NCBI RefSeq assembly: GCF_006715865.1
Contig: NZ_VFOA01000001.1
Location: 1,612,001-1,676,000 of the forward strand
Direction: 5' to 3'
DNA from: Cellulomonas sp. SLBN-39
Lineage (GTDB): Bacteria > Actinomycetota > Actinomycetes > Actinomycetales > Cellulomonadaceae
Length of the DNA: 64,000 nt
The translations under genes were made by a program, and so were the position numbers. Below the pieces are notes generated by a model. That model was not told where the DNA came from. It worked only from the letters and a program-made list of their open reading frames with translations, and searched no databases. This document shows positions 1 through 7,724 of the stretch, piece after piece (the stretch's first letter is position 1; every line of letters begins with the position of its first letter).

Positions 1-52
1 CGCGAGCATGGCGCCCGCCTACGGCGCGGGCGATGAGCCGGGGGGTTCGACC

Positions 53-433
53 GTGGACACGCTGTGGGAGTGGTTCCTCGTCCTGATGTACTGGTTCTTC
101 TTCTTCGCCTACCTCGTCATCCTGTGGCAGATCCTCGGTGACCTGTTCCGCGATCGCGAGGCGAGCGGGTGGGCGAAGGCCGGCTGGGTCGTCTTCCTCA
201 TCGTCCTGCCGTACCTGGCGGCTCTCGTGTACCTGATCGCCCGCGGCAAGGGCATGGCGGAGCGGCACGCGCAGGCCGTGCAGCAGGTCAGGGCGGAGAC
301 GGACCAGTACATCCGCACCGTGGCCGGCACGTCGCCGGCCGAGCAGATCGCCACCGCCAAGCAGCTGCTGGACTCCGGGGCGATCGACGCCGCCGAGTTC
401 GCGCAGCTGAAGTCGCGGGCGCTGGCGGCCTGA
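53..433 (+). CDS. PLDc_N/SHOCT-type small membrane protein
   Basis: Short membrane protein of about 126 residues. Two hydrophobic segments, roughly residues 6-28 and 44-66, flank a short charged loop (LFRDRE). This is the layout of the PLDc_N (phospholipase D N-terminal-like) anchor. The C-terminal 35 residues (SPAEQIATAKQLLDSGAIDA onward) match the SHOCT short helical domain, which is often found at protein ends and may mediate oligomerisation. I chose the GTG at 53 because a G-rich stretch lies 7 nt upstream and family members usually begin right before the first membrane helix. An in-frame ATG at 8 would add 15 residues. No catalytic residues are visible, so the function is unknown. Confidence 0.8.
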   Translation: MDTLWEWFLVLMYWFFFFAYLVILWQILGDLFRDREASGWAKAGWVVFLIVLPYLAALVYLIARGKGMAERHAQAVQQVRAETDQYIRTVAGTSPAEQIATAKQLLDSGAIDAAEFAQLKSRALAA

Positions 434-437
434 CACG

Positions 438-478
438 ACCGGCGCGGGCCCGGGCGACGCGTCCGGGCCCGCGCCGGT
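438..478. terminator. Bidirectional hairpin terminator
   Basis: A perfect 16-bp inverted repeat (arms 438-453 and 463-478, 9-nt loop) fills the gap between two convergent genes. There is no T-tract, as is usual in high-GC actinobacteria. It probably ends transcription from both sides. Confidence 0.75.
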
Positions 479-479
479 G

Positions 480-3056
480 TCAGAGCTCGCCGACGCGCTG
501 CAGGTACCGCATCGCCACCCAGCCGAACGGGATGCGCAGCCAGAAGGTCATCACGCGGAACAGGATCGCGACGGTCCCCGCGACACCGGCGTTGACCCCG
601 GCGGCCGTGGTCAGGCCCAGGGCGAGCGCCGTCTCGACCGTGCCGATGCCGCCCGGGGTGGGGATGAGCGCCCCGCCGGCGTTGCCCGCGAGGTACACCA
701 GGGCGACCTGCACGAGGCTCGCGCTCTGGCCCAGGGCCGCGAGCGCCGCGTCGAAGGCCAGCACGTAGCCCATGGTCATGAGCACGTTGCCGCCGAGGGC
801 CAGCGCGAGGCGCCACGGCTGTCCGAGCACCTCGATGAGCCGGGGGAGCGTCTGGCGGACCGTCGGCCCGACCTTGGCGGTGACCCACGCGCGCACCTGC
901 GGGAACAGCAGCGAGGCCCCGACGAGCAGGGCCACGACGGCGAGCGCGACGAGCGCCGCGGGCGGGACCGTGAACGGGTCGTCGGAGCCGACGCCCGAGG
1001 TCAGCGTGAGCACGAGCAGCAGCAGCAGCGTGACGACGAACTGGCTGACCTGCACGAGGGCGACGGTCGCGGCGGCCAGCGACGACGAGACGCCGCGCCG
1101 CGTGAGCATCCGCAGGTTGAGGGCCGCCGGGCCGATCCCGGCGGGGGCGGCCAGCGCGACGAAGGTCGCGGCGGTCTGCACGAGCGTGGCGCGCCAGACG
1201 GGCAGGCGTACGGGGGAGAACGCGACGAACGCGAGCGCCGCCCCCAGGAGCGTGACCAGCCCGAACGCGAAGGACAGCGCGCTGTAGCGCCAGTCGCTCT
1301 CGGCCAGCACCTCGGTGATCGTCGCGACGTTGATGGTCGCGAGGATGATGAACACCGCGACGACGGTGACGAAGATCGTGAAGATCGTCCGCGCACCGAA
1401 CCGGACGACCTGGACCGGCTCGAGGTCGGCGGCGGCGGGCAGCCGCTCGATGAGGACGGTGCGCAGGTCGGCGAGGACGTCCCGGTGCGCGCGCAGCTCG
1501 TCGCGGGTGCGGCGCGGCAGCGTGACGGTCTGCAGCAGGGGGCCGACCCCGGCGAGCTCGGTCTCGGTCAGGGCCCGCGCCGCGGACGCGACCGTGCGGG
1601 AGGCGCCGACCCGCAGCGCGAGCAGGGCCACGAGCTGGGTCACGTCGAGGCGCCGGGCCAGCTCGGAAGACGCGACGTCGCCGAGCTCCCAGCCCGTGAT
1701 CCACACCTGCGGGCCGTCGGGCGTGCGCTCGACGAGCACGACGTCGCTGGTCAGGGCGCGGTGCGCGAGGCCGGCGGCGTGCGCGCGGCGCAGCTGGACC
1801 CAGATCTCGTCGAGCTCGCGGTCGTCGAGGTCGTCCAGCTCCGAGACGGGCACGGCGTCGCCGGGTCGCTCCTGCACGAGCAGCAGCGAGTCGTCGACCT
1901 CGGCGATGCGCAGCAGCTGCGGGGTGCGCACGCCCGCGGCGGCGGCCGCGTACGCGAGCAGGGCGGCGCGCTCGGTGGCCTGGCGCAGCGACAGGGCCGA
2001 CCGGCCCTCGATGCCGCGCAGGCGCAGGCTGCGCCACAGGCGGGTGAGCATGCCCACGACCTGGCGGTCGCCGTCGAACGCGAGCAGGTCGAGCTCGCGC
2101 CCGTCGGCCGTGGTCAGGGCGTACAGCCGGTCGCCGGACGAGCGGGCGAGCGCGAGCCGTGCGGGGGAGGGGGTGGGGAGCGCGGCGGACCCGGGCGCGG
2201 GCTCGGCACCGGCGGGGTCGTGGACGCGGTGGATCCGCGCCGGCACGAGCCCTGCGCGCCGGACCCCGAGCACGAGGGCGTCGCCCTCGGCGCGCTCGGT
2301 GGTCACGCCCGACGCGTACCGGACGGCGAGGCCGACGGTGCGTCCGAGCAGCAGGGCGAGCGCGACGCCCGGCAGCGACACCTGCGCGGTGATGAGCAGG
2401 ACGCCGATGGTCACCCAGAGCAGGTTCCACGACCACGCGACCGACCGGCGGCGGCTGCGGGGGCCGCTGAGGGTGAGCAGGGCCGCGAGCATGGCCATGT
2501 AGCTCGGGATGGTCAGGACCCACGCGCCGCCGAGCCGCACGGACAGGCCGACCTGGACGTGCGGGCTGCCGAGGGTCTGCACGACCCAGTGCACGGCGGT
2601 GGTGACGAGGATCGCGGCGGCGGCGGCGATCAGGCCCTCGAGCAGCTGGCGGCCGAGCCGGCGCACGGCGAGCTCGGTGAGCACGGCGATCGGCACGACG
2701 ATCGTCGTGAACGCCTCGAGGAACGAGACGGGGACGAAGAGGATCCGGCGGAGCAGGTCGGCGAAGCCCTGGACGTCCTCGGCGACACCGGTCGTGGTGT
2801 TCTGCGCGTAGGTGGCCAGGACCACGACGAGGGCGGCGCCGAGCGCGGTGGCGACCAGCGCCAGGAGGTCGCCGGGGTGGTGGACGCGGGTCGTCGGGGT
2901 GTCGAGCACGTCGACCGGGGGCGGGACGTCGCGGACGTCGTCGGTGCCGGGCGTGCGGGTCGTGGGGTCGGCGGGGGGCTGCGCCGTGCGTCCTGCGGGG
3001 GTGCCGGGGCCCTCCTCGACGGCGCCGTCCGGCGCTGACGACGGCGGGACGGGCAT
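480..3056 (-). CDS. Membrane protein: pseudokinase-like domain fused to YbhN/LPG-synthase TM domain
   Basis: An 858-residue membrane protein. After a disordered Pro/Gly N-terminus come about six membrane helices (residues 60-250). A soluble middle part (about 290-500) follows, laid out like an aminoglycoside-phosphotransferase-type kinase. Its catalytic loop reads AHRALTSDVVLV and its metal motif reads ITGWELGD, so the catalytic Asp residues appear lost: a pseudokinase. The last 300 residues form the lysylphosphatidylglycerol-synthase transmembrane (YbhN/UPF0104) domain, ending with the typical TPGGIGTVE motif. The family is linked to lipid flipping or lipid modification, but the exact substrate cannot be inferred. 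The ATG at 3056 follows a TAGACT box by 7 nt, so the transcript may be leaderless. Confidence 0.82.
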   Translation of the reverse strand: MPVPPSSAPDGAVEEGPGTPAGRTAQPPADPTTRTPGTDDVRDVPPPVDVLDTPTTRVHHPGDLLALVATALGAALVVVLATYAQNTTTGVAEDVQGFADLLRRILFVPVSFLEAFTTIVVPIAVLTELAVRRLGRQLLEGLIAAAAAILVTTAVHWVVQTLGSPHVQVGLSVRLGGAWVLTIPSYMAMLAALLTLSGPRSRRRSVAWSWNLLWVTIGVLLITAQVSLPGVALALLLGRTVGLAVRYASGVTTERAEGDALVLGVRRAGLVPARIHRVHDPAGAEPAPGSAALPTPSPARLALARSSGDRLYALTTADGRELDLLAFDGDRQVVGMLTRLWRSLRLRGIEGRSALSLRQATERAALLAYAAAAAGVRTPQLLRIAEVDDSLLLVQERPGDAVPVSELDDLDDRELDEIWVQLRRAHAAGLAHRALTSDVVLVERTPDGPQVWITGWELGDVASSELARRLDVTQLVALLALRVGASRTVASAARALTETELAGVGPLLQTVTLPRRTRDELRAHRDVLADLRTVLIERLPAAADLEPVQVVRFGARTIFTIFVTVVAVFIILATINVATITEVLAESDWRYSALSFAFGLVTLLGAALAFVAFSPVRLPVWRATLVQTAATFVALAAPAGIGPAALNLRMLTRRGVSSSLAAATVALVQVSQFVVTLLLLLVLTLTSGVGSDDPFTVPPAALVALAVVALLVGASLLFPQVRAWVTAKVGPTVRQTLPRLIEVLGQPWRLALALGGNVLMTMGYVLAFDAALAALGQSASLVQVALVYLAGNAGGALIPTPGGIGTVETALALGLTTAAGVNAGVAGTVAILFRVMTFWLRIPFGWVAMRYLQRVGEL

Positions 3057-3063
3057 GCTGGCG

Positions 3064-3069
3064 AGTCTA
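3064..3069 (-). promoter_or_regulatory. Leaderless -10 box for the pseudokinase/flippase gene
   Basis: TAGACT on the minus strand ends 7 nt before the ATG at 3056. No Shine-Dalgarno sequence is visible, which fits transcription starting at the start codon. Confidence 0.45.
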
Positions 3070-3300
3070 GGCAGCGTGCCCCGTCGCGCTCGTCAGCCTC
3101 GCGGTGGGGTTCGGCACGTCGTCCCCTCCGCCCTGCGACGGAGGACCGCTCGCGTCGGCGCGGGGGCCTCCGTGCGGCGGCGGCGTGGTCGACCCGTCGC
3201 GTCTCGGCGGGTGCGGGAGGTCCGGCGGCGCTACGTTCGGCGGAGGGGGTGCGTCGCACCGGGCCGTCGGCCCGCACGCACCCGCGGACGGAGGTCCCTC

Positions 3301-3885
3301 ATGGTCGACGACGTGGCCCACGAGGTCTCGAAGGTCCTGCGGTCGGTGTGGTGGCTTCCCGTGCTGCGTGGCGTCGTGCTGCTGGTGCTCGGCATCGCCC
3401 TGCTGGCGCAGCCCACGGTCACGACGTCGGCGATCATCTGGCTGTTCGGCCTCTTCGCGGTCGTCGACGGTGTGCTCGCGGCGGCGCAGGGCCTGGCCAA
3501 CCGGGGCACGCCCGGGTCGGGGTGGTGGGTCGTCGAGGGGCTGGGCGGCGTGCTGGTCGGCGCCGTCGTCATGCTGTGGCCCGGGCCGACCGTGCGTGTG
3601 CTGTTCTTCCTGCTCGCGGCCTGGCTGCTGGTGCTCGGCGTCGTGTCGATCATCGCGTCGGTGGCGATCTCCCGGTCGCGCGACGTGGGCTGGCACTGGC
3701 CGTTCGCGCTCGGGCTCGTCTCGACGCTGTTCGCCCTGCTGCTGGTGGTGCGGCCCCAGCAGTCGCTCGCGGTGTTCGCGGTGCTGCTCGGGCTGTTCGC
3801 GTTCGTCAGCGGCGCGCTCAACGTCGTCGGCGGGTTCGCCGTGCGGTCCCTGGCCCGCGAGCTGGAGAGCCGCCCGGCGGCCTAG
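3301..3885 (+). CDS. HdeD-family (DUF308) membrane protein
   Basis: A 194-residue, almost entirely hydrophobic protein with six predicted helices arranged as pairs. It contains the DUF308/HdeD signature pattern of small-residue helices (VLRGVVLLVLGIALL, then LFGLFAVVDGVLAA). E. coli HdeD is linked to acid resistance, but the molecular role of actinobacterial members is not established. The ATG at 3301 is preceded by a GGAGG ribosome site 6 nt upstream. A TACGTT box near 3231 could be the -10. It is monocistronic, and the 244-nt gap before it is shared with the divergent flippase-like gene. Confidence 0.85.
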   Translation: MVDDVAHEVSKVLRSVWWLPVLRGVVLLVLGIALLAQPTVTTSAIIWLFGLFAVVDGVLAAAQGLANRGTPGSGWWVVEGLGGVLVGAVVMLWPGPTVRVLFFLLAAWLLVLGVVSIIASVAISRSRDVGWHWPFALGLVSTLFALLLVVRPQQSLAVFAVLLGLFAFVSGALNVVGGFAVRSLARELESRPAA

Positions 3886-3892
3886 CGGTGCG

Positions 3893-4714
3893 TCACCCGA
3901 CGCCGATCGCCTCGAGCCACTCCTCGGGCAGCATCGCGTAGCCGACGAACGCCACGACGTCGAGCGCGGTGTGCGCGGCCACCAGGGGCATCACGCGCCG
4001 TCGGCGCACGTAGTACAGCGAGAAGACGACGCCCATCACGACGTTCCCGACGAACGGCCCCCACCCCTGGTACAGGTGGTAGGAGCCGCGCAGCAGGGCG
4101 CTCGCGGCGACGACCAGGGGCGTGCTCCAGCGCATCTCGCGCAGGCGTTCCATGAGGTATCCGACCGCGACGACCTCCTCGAGCAGCGCGTTCTGCAGCG
4201 CCGAGAGGATCAGCACGGGCACCGTCCACCACGCGGCGTTCAGCGCGGCGGCCTGCACCTCGACGGTGATGCCCAGCGCCCGCCCGGCCACGTACAGGCC
4301 GAGCCCGGGGATCCCGATGACGGCGGCCAGCCCCAGGCCGACACCGAGGTCCCGCAGGGGCCGGGCGGCGTCGAGCCCGATCCGGCGCACCGCCGAGCGG
4401 CCGTTCGCGGAGAGCAGGTACAGCGCGAGGGCCACGGGCACGAGGGCGAACCCGATGGACAGCAGCTGGTACGTCAGGTCGAGCCACGGTCGCGGCGAGC
4501 GGCTGGCGTTGAGGGTCGTGGTCTGGTCGGCGAGGGCCGGCCCCGCGGTGAGCGCGGCCAGCAGCGAGACGACGGCGTACACCGCGGACTTGCCGAGCGA
4601 GAGGCCCAGCACGATCCAGATCTCGGCGGTCAGCCGGCGGCGCACCGCGGCCTGCTCGGGGGCGGGGGCCCGCTCGGGGCGCCCGGGGGCGTCGACGTCC
4701 GGCCTGCTGTCCAC
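3893..4714 (-). CDS. CPBP-family intramembrane glutamic endopeptidase
   Basis: Membrane protein of about 273 residues with roughly eight helices. The three CPBP (Abi/Rce1-like) motifs are visible: a Glu pair (ALLEEVVAVGYLMERL), a His motif (GSYHLYQGWG), and a third motif HTALDV. The usual Arg after the Glu pair (EExxxR) is replaced, as in an actinobacterial subgroup with EEVVxVGY. The family includes CAAX prenyl proteases and bacteriocin-related proteins; the substrate here is unknown. I chose the GTG at 4714 because a TACGCT -10 box sits exactly 6 nt upstream, while the longer frame to 4810 would run into the divergent gene's operator. It converges on the HdeD gene with a 7-nt gap. Confidence 0.85.
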   Translation of the reverse strand: MDSRPDVDAPGRPERAPAPEQAAVRRRLTAEIWIVLGLSLGKSAVYAVVSLLAALTAGPALADQTTTLNASRSPRPWLDLTYQLLSIGFALVPVALALYLLSANGRSAVRRIGLDAARPLRDLGVGLGLAAVIGIPGLGLYVAGRALGITVEVQAAALNAAWWTVPVLILSALQNALLEEVVAVGYLMERLREMRWSTPLVVAASALLRGSYHLYQGWGPFVGNVVMGVVFSLYYVRRRRVMPLVAAHTALDVVAFVGYAMLPEEWLEAIGVG

Positions 4715-4720
4715 GTCGGC

Positions 4721-4726
4721 AGCGTA
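4721..4726 (-). promoter_or_regulatory. Leaderless -10 box for the CPBP gene
   Basis: TACGCT on the minus strand lies 6 nt before the GTG at 4714 and no ribosome site is present. This is the classic spacing of a leaderless actinobacterial transcript, and it decides the start codon. Confidence 0.55.
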
Positions 4727-4790
4727 CGGCGCGGCGCTGGGAGCGGGCTGCGCGGCCACAGGCGCCTTGACGCGGGTGCTGCCGCGGGAG

Positions 4791-4802
4791 CAAAGTAGTT
4801 TG
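4791..4802. promoter_or_regulatory. Palindromic operator at the ABC operon promoter
   Basis: CAAAGTAGTTTG is an imperfect palindrome (CAAA and TTTG ends) immediately before the GTG at 4804. It includes the likely -10 element (TAGTTT), and a further CAAAG follows at 4808. A winged-helix regulator is encoded second in the operon, so autorepression is plausible. Confidence 0.5.
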
Positions 4803-4803
4803 C

Positions 4804-5460
4804 GTGACAAAGTCGCTGCCCGACCAGCCCGCCCCCGACGCCCCGGAGGACGACGAGCCGCTCGACCTGCGCGCCGGCCTCGCGATCGTCGACGCCCAGC
4901 GGCGCGCCGTGCGCAACGCGACCGTCGACGACCGCCTGCTCTTCACCGTCTGGGGCCTGGCCTGGGTCGTCGGGTACGGCGCCCGCTGGTGGGGCGCCAC
5001 GCAGGACGCCGGCGGGCCCGCCGAAGGCGTCGCCGCCGCCGTCTTCGGCGTCTGCCTCGTCACCGCGCTCGTGGTCACCCTCGTCCACGTGCTGCGCGCC
5101 ACCCGCGGCGTGCGGGGCGTCAGCAGGTCCACCGGCGCCATGTACGGCTGGGCGTGGTTCCTCGGGTTCGCCGCCCAGGGCACCATCGTCGGCGGCCTCG
5201 CCCGTGCCGGCGCCGACGACGTCGTGCTCACCACCGCCGCCAACGGCATCGCGCTCCTCGTCGTCGGCCTGCTCTACCTCGCCGGCGGCGCGCTCTGGCA
5301 GGAGAAGCCCCTCTACGCCCTCGGCGCCTGGATCCTCGTCATGACCGTCGTCACCAGCCTCGTCGGCCTGCCCGCCGGGCACCTCGTCATGGCCGCCGGC
5401 GGCGGGGGCGGCCTGCTCGTCGGCGCCGCCGTGGCCGCCTGGCAGCGGCGGGCCGCATGA
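4804..5460 (+). CDS. Membrane protein of unknown function, ABC operon
   Basis: A 218-residue protein. An acidic, Pro-rich N-terminal tail of about 20 residues and an amphipathic segment precede four to six membrane helices (from about residue 45: FTVWGLAWVVGYGARWWG). I do not recognise a named family beyond its conserved company: this type of protein is often encoded just before a PF13601-like winged-helix regulator. The GTG start follows the CAAAGTAGTTTG element directly, and the message may be leaderless. It overlaps the regulator gene by 4 nt (ATGA), so they are co-translated. It may be a membrane partner of the ABC exporter, by context only. Confidence 0.7.
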   Translation: MTKSLPDQPAPDAPEDDEPLDLRAGLAIVDAQRRAVRNATVDDRLLFTVWGLAWVVGYGARWWGATQDAGGPAEGVAAAVFGVCLVTALVVTLVHVLRATRGVRGVSRSTGAMYGWAWFLGFAAQGTIVGGLARAGADDVVLTTAANGIALLVVGLLYLAGGALWQEKPLYALGAWILVMTVVTSLVGLPAGHLVMAAGGGGGLLVGAAVAAWQRRAA

Positions 5461-5758
5461 CCGAGGCCGAGCTCGACCCCGTCATCCACTCCGCCTCCCG
5501 GCTGCGGGTCGTCGCGACCCTCGCGGCGCTCGGCACCGGCGACTCCATCGCCTTCCCCCGGCTGCAGAAGCTCCTCGACATGACGGCCGGCAACCTCTCC
5601 ACCCACCTGCGCCGCCTCGAGCAGGCCGGCTACGTCACCCAGACCAAGACCCACGAGGGGCGCACCCCCGCCACCTACGTCGAGCTGACCACCGCCGGGC
5701 GCCACGCCTTCGAGCGGTACACCCAGACCCTCACCGCGCTGCTCAAGGGAGCCCAGCC

Positions 5759-5762
<4 letters not shown>
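5457..5762 (+). CDS. Winged-helix transcriptional regulator
   Basis: A 101-residue, single-domain DNA-binding protein of the winged-helix type (PF13601-like, near the ArsR/MarR group). It runs HSASRLRVVATLAALG (helix 1), then a recognition region LLDMTAGNLSTHLRRLEQAG, then the wing YVTQTKTHEGRTPATYVELT. There are no cysteines for metal sensing. It sits in the middle of an operon with ATGA overlaps on both sides, so it most likely controls this operon, probably through the palindrome at 4791-4802. The ligand is unknown. Confidence 0.88.
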
Positions 5763-6759
<997 letters not shown>

Positions 6760-6763
<4 letters not shown>

Positions 6764-7545
6764 CCACCGCCCACGCCCCGCGCACCGCGCTCCGGCCCGC
6801 CTGGTCGCTGACCTGGCTGCACGCCCGCTACCAGTTCCTCGAGACCACCCGGGTCCCCATCGCCGTCCTCGGCAACATGCTCTTCCCCGGACTGGCGCTG
6901 CTGTTCTTCATCGTCCCGCAGAGCGCCGTCGCCGACGACCCCGTCGCCGCCACCGCGGCCGTCGCCCAGCTCGGCACCTTCGCCATCATGTCGGCCTGCA
7001 TGTTCACGCACGGCGCCGGCGTCGCGGAGGACCGCGCCAAGCCGTTCGACACCTACGTGCGCACCCTGCCCGCCCGCCCCGCGCCGCGCCTCGCCGGGCG
7101 CGTCCTCAACGGGCTGCTCTGGGCGTACCTGTCGCTCGTACCGCTCGTGCTTGCCGGCGTCCTGCTCACCGCCGCCACGCTCAGCCCCCTGCAGGTGCTC
7201 GGCGCCGTCGCGATGGTCGTCGGCGTCGCCGTGCCGTTCACCCTGCTGGGCCTGGCGATCGGGTACGGGCTCTCGGTCAAGGCGGCGCTCGCGGTCGTGC
7301 AGGCCACGCTCTTCCCGCTGGCGTTCGCCGGGGGCCTGTTCATGCCGCCGCAGTTCTTCCCCGGCTGGCTCGACGCGGTCTCGCAGTGGCTGCCGTCGCG
7401 TGCGGCCCGTGACCTGGTCGTCCAGGTGACGACGGGCGAGCCGGCGGGCGCCCTGGCCCTGCCGGTCCTCATCGGCTGGACCCTGGCCTTCGCGGCCCTG
7501 GCGGCCTGGGCCCTCCGCAACGACGAGGGCCGCCGCTTCCACTGA
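6760..7545 (+). CDS. ABC-2 type transporter permease
   Basis: A 261-residue integral membrane protein with six predicted helices and the ABC-2 permease layout. An N-terminal cytoplasmic segment (WLHARYQFLETTRVP) precedes helix 1, and a conserved late segment reads LFPLAFAGGLFMPPQFFPGWL before the last helix. It forms the membrane channel for the ATPase encoded just upstream. The four-gene order (membrane protein, regulator, ATPase, permease) suggests a regulated export system for a drug-like or cell-envelope compound. Confidence 0.92.
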
Positions 7546-7616
7546 CCCCGCCGCCCCGCTCACCACCCGCCGCCGACCCGCCATCGGTGACGTCCAGCGG
7601 CCCCGGTCCGCGACTG

Positions 7617-7708
7617 ATGACGGGGTCGGCGGGACCGGGACGAGCGCGACCCCGTCATCCGTGGTGGGCGCCCGGGGGTGGGGCGGCACGGATGACGGGG
7701 TCGGCGGG
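7617..7708. repeat. Three-copy repeat forming a large hairpin between convergent genes
   Basis: A 16-bp perfect inverted repeat (GACCCCGTCATCCGTG at 7648-7663, its complement at 7687-7702) encloses a 23-nt loop. The unit ATGACGGGGTCGGCGGG also occurs as a direct copy at 7617-7633 and 7692-7708. It lies between convergent genes (ABC permease and copper ATPase). It could act as a terminator, but the third copy suggests a REP-like dispersed element. Confidence 0.7.
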
Positions 7709-7724
7709 GAGGGGTGGGGAGGGG

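Noticed and set aside
477..3038. Long open frame on the plus strand opposite the flippase-like gene
   Set aside because: Composition is typical of a GC-rich shadow frame (Arg/Gly/Glu/Asp-rich with no domain), while the minus strand has clear membrane helices and motifs.
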